A stretch of DNA of 64,000 nucleotides from Breviolum minutum Mf 1.05b.01. Lineage: Eukaryota > Sar > Dinophyceae > Suessiales > Symbiodiniaceae. Positions 10,354 to 19,611 of the stretch are shown here, piece by piece. The notes under the pieces were generated by a model that worked only from the letters and a program-made list of their open reading frames with translations, was not told where the DNA came from and ran no database searches. The translations under genes and the position numbers were made by a program. Each line of letters starts with the position of its first letter. The first letter of the stretch is position 1. The DNA is taken from the NCBI GenBank assembly GCA_000507305.1, contig DF239039.1, positions 133,456-197,455 on the forward strand. The letters are read 5' to 3'.

Positions 10354-10458
10354 CTGAGCATCGCCATGGAAAACAGCGAAAGCTATGGCAGCTAGAGATA
10401 GGAGGACCAACACAGCGATAAGGATAGGGATTTTTAGCGAACGGGTGGAGAAAAAAAT
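10354..10458 (-). CDS. Exon candidate encoding a transmembrane helix
   Basis: The segment is 105 nt (35 codons), following GGTGCAAG and ending at the phase-0 donor CAG|GTGTTG. The peptide holds one strong hydrophobic run, IPILIAVLVLLSLAAIAFAV, of the right length for a single membrane span, after a short basic stretch (STRSLK). It lies between Thr/Ser modules 4 and 5. If it belongs to the same transcript, the product is membrane-anchored. It could instead be the start of a different gene, because a signal-anchor looks the same. Confidence 0.35.
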
Positions 10459-10818
10459 CTTGCACCAAAACACAAAGAACTCAACTGGAAGGTGGGCCAA
10501 AAATACTACTTCTAAAATGCACGTACAACCCCTGTAAATGTCCTACAAAAAATGGGTCACTTGGGTTACTTACTTTCCAGGATCGTCATGTTTTGAACAT
10601 CTGAGCGATTTGGGAGTGAATGTTTCCTTTCACCCATGAAAAATTAATGCGGCAACATTTTTGGAAACCAATCTTTGAAAGCTTCACCTATAGTTCGCCA
10701 TTGTGCAAATTGATTTTTTTGCGCAGGTCATTTTGAAATCACCACCTATAGTCATCTTATAACTGAAATATTTTGTTAACACCTCCATTCAAAAACACAT
10801 GTCACTGTGACCCCCAAC

Positions 10819-10890
10819 AGTGATGGTGCTGGTGCTCGTCGTCGTGGTGGTGGTTGTGGTACTGGTGATAGTGCTGGTAGTTGTGGTAGA
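10819..10890 (-). CDS. Thr/Ser-rich exon, module 4
   Basis: The segment is 72 nt, 24 codons of Thr and Ser with two Ile, between TTCCGCCTCAG and the GT donor GTTGGG. Both ends are phase 0. The acceptor context CGCCTCAG is shared with module 1. Confidence 0.58.
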
Positions 10891-11295
10891 CTGAGGCGGA
10901 AAAGACGCTGGGAGGCTCGGTACCAAGTGAGCAATGTTACAACGTTAAACCCTGACATGAACCATGAAATACTGGGTGGTGAAAATCCCTAAAGAAAGCC
11001 TCAAAGTAACATTTGCATGAATAAAAAGATGCCGAATCATCTTAACAAATGAATGTTCAGCCGCAAGCTGTGTCAGTTTCAAGGAGTTGTTTGTTCGGAA
11101 ACCCTTCGTTTTTTTGAACAAATTTACAACCTATATGTTGTTATTGCAAGCTCACATTTCCATGCTACATCTCTGGCTGGATTTTCCTCAAGGAAACCCT
11201 AAGAATCGAATCCCGAGACCCCCGATCGATGGAATAGGATTTTTCAGGTTCCAACCCCATCCAAAAAGAATAGGAATGTATGGAAGGTAGGGATT

Positions 11296-11406
11296 ACACC
11301 CCTGAAATCTAACATAGCTACCCCAAAATAACAATGTTTTTTTCCAGGAGAATACATTTTCCACCCCATCATTTTGGGTATCCAGCCCTTAGTTTTCGGG
11401 GGTGTA
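11296..11406. repeat. Family F element
   Basis: The ends are ACACCCCTGAAATCTAACAT and TTAGTTTTCGGGGGTGTA. It is followed by CCCGAAATCTTAGGACATAC, a word also found at 9800. Confidence 0.6.
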
Positions 11407-11757
11407 ATCCCGAAATCTTAGGACATACCTGGATTCAATTCTTGGGTTCACATCAGCATAGCTATTTGAGCAACGGCGACAAAACGGTTCCTTATGATCT
11501 CCCATTGAATCCTGATTGGTTCACGACGGGATCCTTACATGGACTTATAAATTATTCCCTGTATAACTGGGTAGTTTTTCATCCCCTAGAAAAAACAGCA
11601 CATTTCACCAGGGGCCCCTTATATGGCCACTGCTCATGGAAAATTTTGCCTATGAATTTCTTTGGTCAACACCGACCCTTCTAGGTACCAATTTTTGGAG
11701 GTATCTGCCGCCTCCATTTGGCCGGGGATTGCCCTTATGTAAGCCGTATATACTGGG

Positions 11758-11888
11758 TACTTAGAGGTTCAGGATACTTAGTAAGTGGATAGTAACCATG
11801 GTTATAACCTCTATAAGTGGGTTATATGTCCCCAAATTCTAGGGTTATAAACGTACATATAACCAATTGCCAACTAAGTATCCTGATA
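11758..11888. repeat. Family E palindromic element
   Basis: Family E elements are 110-135 bp. They start ACTTAGAGGTTCAGGATACT and end with the inverse AGTATCCTGAACCTCTAAGT. Between the ends are AGTAACCAGGGTTATAACC and ACCTACATATAACCAGTTAC. This copy has lost the last bases of its right end. Confidence 0.65.
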
Positions 11889-11965
11889 CATACTGCTTGT
11901 ATGGGTCAGGATTCCTCCATTTGGATGGTACCTGAAAAGTTCGTTTTTATAATAGTTTGATAGCC

Positions 11966-12075
11966 AAGGCCGGCCTTATTACCGGACACCTATGGGTCGG
12001 TCTCTATAGCCCTGAAGGTTCACGTCTTATGTCTGGGGGGCGTTGGGCGTACCCTGAGGGAGGTAGGTTGAGGAG
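11966..12075. repeat. Family K element, degraded
   Basis: It runs from AAGGCCGGCCTTATTACC to GAGGGAGGTAGGTTGAGGAG. Confidence 0.35.
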
Positions 12076-12095
12076 TCAACAATAGCTTATTCATT

Positions 12096-12199
12096 ACTGG
12101 TTGGCGGCTGAACCACCCATCTGAAAAATATGATCGTCAAATTGGACATCTTCCCCAAAATAGTGGTAAAAATAACAAATCTTTGAAACAACCACGTAG
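12096..12199 (-). repeat. Family A element, diverged
   Basis: The ends are CTGGTTGGCGGCTGAACC and GAAACAACCACGTAG. The conserved GTCAAATTGGACATCTTCCC is present. Confidence 0.6.
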
Positions 12200-12624
12200 A
12201 TTACCTCCAATATACTTCGAATAGCAATATGAGTTACCCCAATATTCTCGATATAAGCAGGTTATCTAATTTGTTTCCAAATATTTTCCATGTAACCTGC
12301 TCATTCATTACCCCAATAGACTCCATATGCAAAATGCCTATATACTTTAAACCATTTGCGACCAAACAGAATTGAAGTATACACTCGTTTCTTCCTATCA
12401 TATAGCTACACCCCTGAAAATTAACATTTCCAACACACAAAAATCACCCAATCGAAAAGGAAAATCATCTTCCATACGATCCATGGGACTGGTATATTCA
12501 CCTATAGTCGTTTTAAATGTGGGGGTCCTTTTTTTTCTAAGAGGTACTACAAGGTGGGGTCCATTTATAAGAGGACTCCTCTTTCCCCTCTCCCAAACCA
12601 TCCACACACCCCCCCCCCCAAGAC

Positions 12625-12684
12625 CGTGGAGGTGGTAGTGGTAGTGGTGGATGTGCTAGTCGTTGTGGTGGATGTGCTGGTGGT
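12625..12684 (-). CDS. Thr/Ser-rich exon, module 3
   Basis: The segment is exactly 20 codons of Thr and Ser, following CCTGCCAAG and ending at the GT donor GTCTTGG. Both ends are phase 0. A C/G homopolymer run lies about 5 nt past the donor and may affect sequence accuracy there. Confidence 0.53.
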
Positions 12685-13137
12685 CTTGGCAGGCATGGGG
12701 CGGTTGATTGATGATGAGATCCCATATAGTTGCATTGTGAAGTAATATTCATAGAGAAGTATATCCATGTCTTAAGGTATGCATTGTTTTTTTGTTTTCT
12801 GGGGGGTGGTTTGTTCATCCCCATAATAGAGATGTAAATAACCAAGGTTTTGTTTCGCTCGACATCAAATGTGGATGTGATACCACATGAATTTTGGGGT
12901 AATCATACCTTGAAGAAACCCAGCATTCAGTAATGCTTGGAAACATGCCAAGCAAACATATGTTCCAAATTGAAAACATATGCCAAAAAAAGGTTGGATT
13001 GGATGGTATGCAAATCATTACCTGAATCCATACTTGACAATTTCGGTGGGTGACTGGTATGCTGACTGCATGTGATCATCTTTGCTTGGTTGGAAGCTGG
13101 GGATGCGGGTTGCCCCTACCCAGGATGCGAGTTTTAC

Positions 13138-13204
13138 CCGTTTACTCGTCACCACCAGGATGACGTCCGACACATTTTTTGGAACGGCGACCAGGGATAC
13201 CAAG
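13138..13204 (-). CDS. Short exon candidate with KC-G-HPGG signature, copy 1
   Basis: After CTTTAG the minus strand opens in phase 0 with LGIPGRRSKKCVGRHPGG, and GTGACG then offers a donor. A second frame (NVSDVILVVTSK) stays open to GTAAAA at 13137. In phase 0 it would follow the exon ending at 13535 directly. The core is repeated at 2490-2532. The shared Cys/His/Gly pattern hints at a small Cys-containing motif, but I recognise no named domain. Confidence 0.37.
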
Positions 13205-13534
13205 CTAAAGCTTCGCCACGAAGTCAGCATCCAGGGGAAAAAATACCAACCCAAACTATACATTGTTATAAGGGAAATCCATCAAATTACCATAAAGTGT
13301 GTATAAATTTGATTCCCCCAAAAATTGGTCATTTCATGACCCCTGTACTGTGTGACTTGCATCCTAAGATTTTTAGATTTTGAAGCATGGCAGCAAGGCA
13401 TGATTTCCACATCACCTGTGAAAAATAATCAACTTGAAGAGGCCCCCCCCATTTTTGGGTATATTTTTCTCAGAGTATTATACTATGCTACCCACCAATC
13501 TATAAATGATGCCAACTGCCGGAGCTAAAACCAC

Positions 13535-13715
13535 CTGATGAGTTGTCCGCGATACCAACTTGGCCTCTTTGAAGCTGCTTTCTTGGAATCCAGGTATGCG
13601 CCAAAAACAGGTGCCCAGCTGATTGTCTTTGTAAGCAGCTTCTTGAACAGCACAAGAATCATCAGGAACATCGGTAGGAAGATCAGGAACTGCGTTGCCA
13701 AACCTTTTTCTTTCA
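13535..13715 (-). CDS. Exon candidate, Cys-containing domain (second half)
   Basis: This is an open segment from GGCAG|T to CAG|GTGGTT. It encodes PTDVPDDSCAVQEAAYKDNQ and then a CFWRIPGFQESSFKEAK-like stretch. It starts one base into a codon and ends in phase 0. Its start phase fits the end phase of 13825-13868 exactly, leaving a 109-nt intron that begins GTGGTT and ends GGCAG. A longer frame over the same DNA (CCEKAVKEKGLATQFLIF, with a hydrophobic run) lacks GNN codon bias and is the less likely reading. The family is unknown. Confidence 0.45.
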
Positions 13716-13824
13716 CTGCCTTCTCACAGCAGGTCTGGTACCCTCTGTTATCATATCTTTTTTTCCTGTCCAAATAGCTGCTTGGCAGCATGTGGAGGGG
13801 GGTTTGGTAGTTGGTGAAAACCAC

Positions 13825-13868
13825 CTGTGAAGGACGGATGGTGCCCAACAACTTTTGGGCGTCAAGCC
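13825..13868 (-). CDS. Exon candidate, Cys-containing domain (first half)
   Basis: The segment is 44 nt, following TTTTTTACCAG and ending at CACAG|GTGGTT. In phase 0 it encodes GLTPKSCWAPSVLH and leaves two bases, which are completed by the exon at 13535-13715. The phase match across the intron supports both exons. It lies between Thr/Ser modules 2 and 3. Confidence 0.42.
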
Positions 13869-14078
13869 CTGGTAAAAAATCATTTGCCCCCCCCCCCCCG
13901 TGGATCTTTCCCACCAAAAAAAAGTGAGAATTCGAAATCTTTTCACACCACTCTTTGCGGTGGGGAATGCAGTGGAATGCAATCAAATGCAATGATAACA
14001 ATGTGCCATGGATATTTATCTCGTTGATGGTGACCAGGAAATTTCAACAATGCCTTTTTGGCGAATTTTTTCAGGTAC

Positions 14079-14243
14079 CTACTTGGAGGATCATCACAGT
14101 TAGTAAGTAGTTAGGATCACCCGCATTTATTAGCCATGGAGTGAAAGGCCATTTGGAAAGGGTCCCACGTTGCCCGATCCTTAGCGGACCAAAACTAAGC
14201 CTGGTGACGAACCATCTACTAAATGGGATGATCCTCCAAGTAC
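14079..14243. repeat. Family D element
   Basis: This full copy has ends ACTTGGAGGATCATCACAG and GGGATGATCCTCCAAGTAC. The middle has GCCATGGAGTGAAAGGCCAT, shared with 27399-27610. Confidence 0.7.
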
Positions 14244-14767
14244 CACGTCAGTTGGACATCCTTGTTTTCCTTTCCGTGGAAAAAACACCGATCGAATCAT
14301 ACTCTGGGAATGGGATGGAACAATCATCAATCCTATTTGGATTCTGTAGGGTATAATTAACCGCTGCGACTTGTTTTTGTACATCCGGTATACTTTCTAG
14401 CAAATTTCAACACCCCAACTTACTACTGAATGAATCACTTCCATGAGCCACCAAGCAGTACCATTTGAGCAACGTTCCAAAACCCGTATGACATTCCATT
14501 AATCTGATCAGCTTCTAGGAATACTGATAATGGCTTCTTTAAATTCCTTACCTAACTGGGTAGTATTTCCATCTCCTCATAGTACAGCAAAGAACAAGGG
14601 TGAAATGCCATTCCATTACCTATGCTGATTGATTTCTAGGATCCTCATTTCGTGGCTTCAAAAAAAATCACTACCTAACAGGGTATTATTTCATCCCCTA
14701 TATATCAAGCGACTATACAGGGGCCCAAGTGGTCACTGCTCATGGTGCAAATTCTCAGTTTCCAGGC

Positions 14768-14827
14768 TGTTGAAGTGCTCGTTGTCGTGGTGCTGGTGGA
14801 AGTAGTTGTGGAAGTGCTCGTCGTCGT
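14768..14827 (-). CDS. Thr/Ser-rich exon, module 2
   Basis: The segment is 20 codons of only Thr and Ser, between GCTTCGCTTAG and the GC donor GCCTGG. Both ends are phase 0. Confidence 0.57.
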
Positions 14828-14942
14828 CTAAGCGAAGCGAGACGCAGAGGTCCCGCGTTTCACGCGATGATTCACTACGAAGTGGTGGAGGTTATTACGA
14901 AATAAATCAATGCAAATCTAATGGTATCTTGGCAATTCCACC

Positions 14943-15046
14943 CCTCTCAAGGAAATAAGGCCCCTAACAAGGCCTTATTAAAGGATCATAATTGTTAACC
15001 ATCCCTGACAGTAATAAGGCCTTGTTAGGCGAGGTTTGGATTGGAG
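14943..15046. repeat. Family K element
   Basis: It runs from CAAGGAAATAAGGCCCCTAA to AATAAGGCCTTGTTAGGCG. Both ends have CCCTCTC/GGAGGGG flanks. Confidence 0.5.
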
Positions 15047-15248
15047 GGGTACTCTTCGATTCAAATGAATCAAGGCATACTCGGCTCGTGTGGTTGGAAG
15101 TACTGAGTAACTATAACTACATCCCATGTAGATGAATGATATTCATGGGATTGGTATATTTACCTCATTGAGTTTTCATAGTAGATTTTCAGATAAATAT
15201 GCAAACATCCCAATAATGACTCAGTCAACCTAGCCCCATGTAAGGTAC

Positions 15249-15360
15249 ACCCATGAAAAACAAAGCCTTAGTATGGGGTTATTCACCATAGTTGTTCCCT
15301 TAATCAGGCCTTATTAAGGCTTTATTTCTCATGGGGGTTATCTTACATGGGGGTAGGTTG
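15249..15360. repeat. Family K element
   Basis: The ends are ACCCATGAAAAACAAAGCCT and AGGCTTTATTTCTCATGGGG. It ends in TTACATGGGGGTAGGTTGGC, the same tail as near 27770. Confidence 0.5.
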
Positions 15361-15483
15361 GCTGGCCATGTTCTATGGGTATGGGACTTGGAAGACATCA
15401 GCTTACCATAAACCTGATACACCCAGGAAAATCAACGGCTGGAACCTCAAACTGAACCAAACCTCCATTTTGGGGGTTCAAAA

Positions 15484-15566
15484 TGTTACCCTCCCTGAAA
15501 CTAACAGCAAAAGCACCTGAAAATGAATGGTTGGAATACTTTCTCGTTTCCTTTTTGGGGCAAAAG
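15484..15566. repeat. Family F element, left half only
   Basis: ACCCTCCCTGAAACTAACAG and GCACCTGAAAATGAATGG are present, but the inverse end is missing. The plus-strand open frame starting here is therefore repeat-derived at its N-terminus. Confidence 0.5.
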
Positions 15567-15635
15567 GCCTATCCACTCAATGAGCTCGAGAGATTTGCGA
15601 ACACAAAGCAACATCGAGTGGTTGTAGATCAGTAC

Positions 15636-15692
15636 TTCATGGCCGTCGGATTGCATTTGTGCAACATTTCATCCAAGTTCATCCTTCCGGCT
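15636..15692 (-). CDS. Exon candidate, short
   Basis: The segment follows ATCCAACAG and ends AA|GTACTG. It encodes AGRMNLDEMLHKCNPTAMK with one leading base. It would need the preceding exon to leave two bases, which the GAT|GTG donor of 15743-15944 does not. A non-canonical GA donor would fit. The peptide looks real but the junction is unsure. Confidence 0.3.
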
Positions 15693-15742
15693 CTGTTGGA
15701 TATCCAATACCTCAGTCCATGGAACTGCTTGGGTCAGATCAC

Positions 15743-15944
15743 ATCTTCACTGCCCTTGTTCGACCACTTGAGATCCAATCCCTCAACAAATTCCACTTGC
15801 AGGACAGGAAACCCACTTGGGTGTTGGCTCTCAATATGGGACTCCCCCCATCCATTGCTTCGTTCACATGAGCGGGCGTTGGTCGCCACAATGATCTTGA
15901 GATTTGGGAGCTCCTTGTTCGCACAAGATTTGCGAACAAAGCTC
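15743..15944 (-). CDS. Exon candidate, Cys-containing domain
   Basis: This is an open segment ending at the phase-0 donor GAT|GTGATC. It encodes ELPNLKIIVATNARSCERSN, then GWGESHIESQHPSGF and VLQVEFVEGLDLKWSNKG. The acceptor is either GAAG at 15945-15947 or an AACAAG about 24 nt further in, which would give phase 0. The region around 15908-15944 is an imperfect inverted repeat, GAGC..GTTCGCA..TGCGAAC..GCTC. It lies between Thr/Ser modules 1 and 2. The family is unknown. Confidence 0.43.
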
Positions 15945-15960
15945 CTTCAAATGAAAAAAT

Positions 15961-16061
15961 CTGGTTGGTGGTTTCAACCCCTTTGAAAAAATATGAGTCA
16001 AAATGGGAATCTTCCCCAAATAGGGATGGACATAAAAAATATTTGAGTTGCCACCACCTAG
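15961..16061 (-). repeat. Family A element
   Basis: This full copy has ends CTGGTTGGTGGTTTCAACCC and GAGTTGCCACCACCTAG. It sits 16 nt upstream of the exon candidate at 15743-15944 in gene order, so its CCAACCAG end could supply or displace the acceptor. Confidence 0.7.
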
Positions 16062-16330
16062 AAATTCACCTTGGTAATTTTCAGGGGTGTAACTTATTCA
16101 GCTACATCACGAACCACCAAATTGTCCCACATCCTCGGCTCCCCGTTACTATGAGTTTTGTGTGTTTCTTGTGATGTCTCGTGTTTTGTGGATCAAATAA
16201 TAACTGGGAGTTGACACAAATTGAGAGAAACCAAGTGGAAAACATAATCAAGCAAACATGAAAAAAAACAAGAGGTGATGATTCAGCAAACTGAATCAAT
16301 CAAACTGAATTGACTAAACAATTCCTTATA

Positions 16331-16424
16331 TCCCATACCATCCATGTATGATATATTTACCCGCATTGACCATAAAATCAACCAAATGTAGTTAAATATA
16401 CCATACATGGATGGTATGGGTATG
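16331..16424. repeat. Family H palindromic element
   Basis: Family H elements are about 95-105 bp. They start CCATACCATCCATGTATGG, continue TATATTTACC and ATGAATGGTTGATTTTTATGG, and end GGTAAATATACCATACATGG. This copy has almost perfect ends. Confidence 0.65.
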
Positions 16425-16802
16425 TAAAACCAAACCAAATTAACTTAACCTTAACCACCACCCTTTACTACCATCAACTGAGATGGAAAACATCCCAACA
16501 ACTACTGAGACCAACTGCGGAAAAACGGATCTCCAACTCATCTCTAACTTGTTTTTTGCCATGTTTTGTTGGAAAGATGGGATATTCACAAAACGTTATC
16601 TAAAAGTATTCATGACATGTTTGGGAGATTAAACTAATATCTAAATCATATCATCTGAATATTCTATTTACTAGCTTTTGGAATGAAGTCATGATGTTCA
16701 TCCAAAAGCACAAATCTATATTTGTTTCATCTTTGCTTACAAATTGGCCTCTCACCACGAGAGATTGTTCTCACCCCAAGCGAGGTCGATACCGATCCAT
16801 GA

Positions 16803-16915
16803 ATAGAAGCTGGAGTTATAAATCCTATAAGTAGAGATATAAACCCAGTTACCCATATATTTTCGGCCATTTATAGGGGTTATAAGCCGATATAACTAGT
16901 AGGGGCCCACCTCGT
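16803..16915. repeat. Family I element
   Basis: The left end is weak. The right part has TTTTCGGCCATTTATAGGGG and AGTAGGGGCCCACCTCGTA. Confidence 0.45.
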
Positions 16916-17415
16916 AGTTGATTTTTATTAGGTAAATTGGTTTAGAGGTCAATATACCAGTCCCATTGATCCTATGGGATCCTATAGCATCCTAAGGGTA
17001 TATTATCTACAATCGTATGCAAATGGATGGTGTATGTATGTTGATATCTTAGCTATTGATATGTACAGAGTCCATATGTAACACAAATATCTTATCTATT
17101 GATTATTCTTTGTGTCCCTTTCAAATCAAGATGCTGCTCATTTTGGGAAAGCACCATCTAGAACCATATGCACATGATTGCACATGCATATTACTACTGT
17201 CTTGGAAAAAACATAGATGTTCACATTGGGCAATTGCAGCATTTTGGAACTATATATTACTTCATGCCTTGGTTAGATACGTTCCACAATGCTAGCAAAC
17301 ATCATTGGAGTAGGTCGCCAAATATCATCATGTTTCACTCATTCACCATTCACCAAGCAAACACTGTGGCCCAATATCTAGTAGGTTCACGTTTCTACCC
17401 TTACAAACACATCAT

Positions 17416-17515
17416 TACCCATACCATCCATGGGACTGGTATATATTTACCTACATGAATGGTCGATTTGTATGGCAAATGTATAGGTAAATCTAGCCAT
17501 GTATGGATCTATATG
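17416..17515. repeat. Family H element
   Basis: The ends are CCATACCATCCATGGGACTG and AGCCATGTATGGATCTATAT. The interior is CTACATGAATGGTCGATTTG. Confidence 0.6.
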
Positions 17516-17559
17516 GGGCCCCATCAATGAAGGCAGATGTGGTCGTTAGGTCTCCCAGC

Positions 17560-17631
17560 TGTTGATGTGCTCGTCGTAGTAGTAGTGGTACTCGTGGAAG
17601 TCGTAGTGCTGGTAGTCGTGGTGGTAGTCAA
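17560..17631 (-). CDS. Thr/Ser-rich exon, module 1 (first seen)
   Basis: The segment is 72 nt (24 codons): one Leu, then Thr and Ser only, between CACGCCTCAG and the GC donor GCTGGG. Both ends are phase 0. It is the most upstream of the nine modules. No start codon or promoter is recognisable upstream, so the gene's 5' end is not located. Confidence 0.57.
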
Positions 17632-17710
17632 CTGAGGCGTGATGTGAAAGGTGTAACAAAAGCCTTATAAATGGGTAACTAGGGTAATTTTCACCCCTAT
17701 AAAACACAGT

Positions 17711-17818
17711 TACACCCCGGAAATTTAAAACATAGCCACTAAAAATAGGCAATCCCAAAAGGAAACTCATCTTCCAACCATCATCTTTTAGTGGCTATGT
17801 TGAATTTCGGGGGTGTAA
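17711..17818. repeat. Family F element
   Basis: The ends are TACACCCCGGAAATTTAAAA and TTGAATTTCGGGGGTGTAA. The interior pair CATAGCCACTAAAA/TTTTAGTGGCTATG is well preserved. Confidence 0.65.
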
Positions 17819-18054
17819 CCCTACTTGTAACTGGTAGAAGCTCACCTTTCGTGTTATAACCCACTTACCAGCCGTCAACCATTGATCCTAACTTATAATG
17901 GGACATTTTTGTTTTCATCCAATCATACCTCTTGAGGGGTTTCGTGTGCTTTGCAGCTCCCAACGATAACGGCACCAGAAAGGAGGTGGACCCCCAATAC
18001 CAAATTGGTTTCAGTCTAAAAAGGATGGTTTTTGATTCAAAAACATTCCCTAGG

Positions 18055-18153
18055 GATCCGATCACCTTGTCAGAGGATGATTGGGGTGTACAATCACCTC
18101 CGAAGCGCAAGGCATTTAGGTTTCATGCTCCCATTCTCAGAAGGTGATTGGAT
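18055..18153. repeat. Family M element
   Basis: It carries CGATCACCTTGTCAGA at the left and TTCTCAGAAGGTGATTGGA at the right, an inverted pair with CTCCCATTCTCAG inside. The copy at 59748-59846 matches it. The words GTGAGCCAGGATTCCTG near 23200 and CTGACTCACCGAAACTGAG near 26865 look related. Confidence 0.5.
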
Positions 18154-18255
18154 CCTTAGGGATTAGAATATCACTTGGGTTGTCCCCCTTCCCAATGACC
18201 ACAAAAACCATCACAATCATCACAAAAACCTTTTGCCTTTCACGATCCTGACTAC

Positions 18256-18329
18256 TACACCCCCTGAAATCCCTGAAACTTAACCTATACCGCGGTTGGA
18301 AGGGTCCATCTGAAATTTCGGGGGTGTAC
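18256..18329. repeat. Family F element, short
   Basis: This 74-bp version has ends CTACACCCCCTGAAATCCC and TGAAATTTCGGGGGTGTAC. Confidence 0.55.
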
Positions 18330-18597
18330 ATCGGGTGACAACCCAAAATACCGCCTTGAATTATAACTGTTGTGTCACTTGATTGTAGGGTTCAAAGGGA
18401 GCAGGCAACTGGGGAACCCTAAGGATTTTTATGGAAGATTGGGAAACCTTAGGGAAGATTAGGGGAATCACCACCCCCCCTTAAGAATCCTATTGCTTGA
18501 CCTACGGAAAGAATCTTTGATTTCTCTTTTGGAGGTTCACTGCTTGCCTCACCATTATACTGTATCCTTGCAATACCACGGATCGTCCATCCAACCA

Positions 18598-18838
18598 CAA
18601 CAACAAAACAGCAAACCAACAAACAAGAAACAGCAACATCGTGAAAACAACAAAGCAACAAACAAAAAACACAATAAAACAACAAACAACAAAGGATCAC
18701 AAAAAACAACCAACAACAACTCTAAGAGTAATAAAGGCACCCAGCGAATAAGACGAAAACAAAAAGCAACGAAACAAAACAACCACCTCACCACCACCCA
18801 TTCTTACTCAGTCATTTGGGACCAAACAAAACAAAAAG
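18598..18838. repeat. A/C-rich low-complexity tract
   Basis: This 240-bp tract of AAC, AAAC and CAACA words is rich in A and C and poor in T. It reads as Asn/Lys/Gln/Thr-rich on one strand and Leu/Val/Phe-rich on the other. Open frames across it follow from the lack of stops in such sequence and are not called as genes. Confidence 0.7.
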
Positions 18839-19030
18839 TTTAAACGGTTTATTTTTCCTAAATGAAATATGTAATCCCCAAAAAAGTTTAGTTTAAAGCT
18901 TGGCCTGGCCATCGTCTGAGTCTCCCATCTCTCATCCGAAAGAGTTCCAACAAAATTATTCCAAAGGGTGGTGAGTTCAATGGGATCCCCAAAGATGAAT
19001 CCCATGGGATCCCAATCCGTAAAAAATCAC

Positions 19031-19131
19031 CTTAAACTAACAGTTCGCCCCTAAAAATGATGGTTTCCAAGTTCGGAATCTCCCTTTTCAAGGGGTCTAT
19101 TTTCAGAAAATATTAGTTTCAGGGAGCGTAG
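19031..19131. repeat. Family F element
   Basis: The ends are CCTTAAACTAACAGTTCGCC and TATTAGTTTCAGGGAGCGTA. The left end is diverged. Confidence 0.5.
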
Positions 19132-19481
19132 TTTAATGATTCTAACATAAATCAACCATTCATGGATTGGTAAATATACCCTAATTGGACCAGTCATTGG
19201 ATATAGTAATCCCCAAAATAGGTCCCATTTGAGGTGCAAAATTGATGTTAGTTTAAGGTGTCTCTGAGTTTCATGTTCCTCGCCTCGCAGGAGTTGGCTT
19301 TCAAGGCTTGTGCCACAGATTCTTCGGGATGACCTTCACATCCTGCCGCCAAGATCTTCAACGACTGAACCGTTACCGTTTGATGCTCCATTTTCATGGA
19401 AACAACTTCTGGGTGTGGAATGTTTGGAGGTAAATTGGACCGCAAAAGGAGGAGATTCTGAACTTGGAAACCATCATTTTT

Positions 19482-19611
19482 ACTAGAGTGTCCGTGGAAG
19501 TGATTGTAACGATTGTTAGTAAGTTGGTTTATTTCATCTATTTACAGGACTTATAACCTACTTATAAAGGAGTTATAATCCAGTTACTAAGTACCATGGA
19601 CATCCCAGTAA
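19482..19611 (+). repeat. Family C element
   Basis: It starts ACTAGAGTGTCCGTGGAAGT and ends CCATGGACATCCCAGTA. Confidence 0.65.

Noticed and set aside
13525..14001. 158-codon minus-strand ORF with a hydrophobic stretch
   Set aside because: It runs across a poly-C tract and an intron-like segment. Another frame has stronger codon bias and phase-matched splice ends.
15483..15986. 167-codon plus-strand ORF
   Set aside because: It begins in a family F half-element, ends in a family A element, and lies opposite a better minus-strand exon.
783..17631. Reading the Thr/Ser segments as simple trinucleotide microsatellites
   Set aside because: The segments are not pure repeats. They use many Thr and Ser codons, and all nine keep frame, length class and AG..GT/GC borders.
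18493..18843. Lys/Asn/Gln-rich 116-codon ORF
   Set aside because: Low-complexity A/C-rich DNA lacks stops by composition. No splice or start context supports it.
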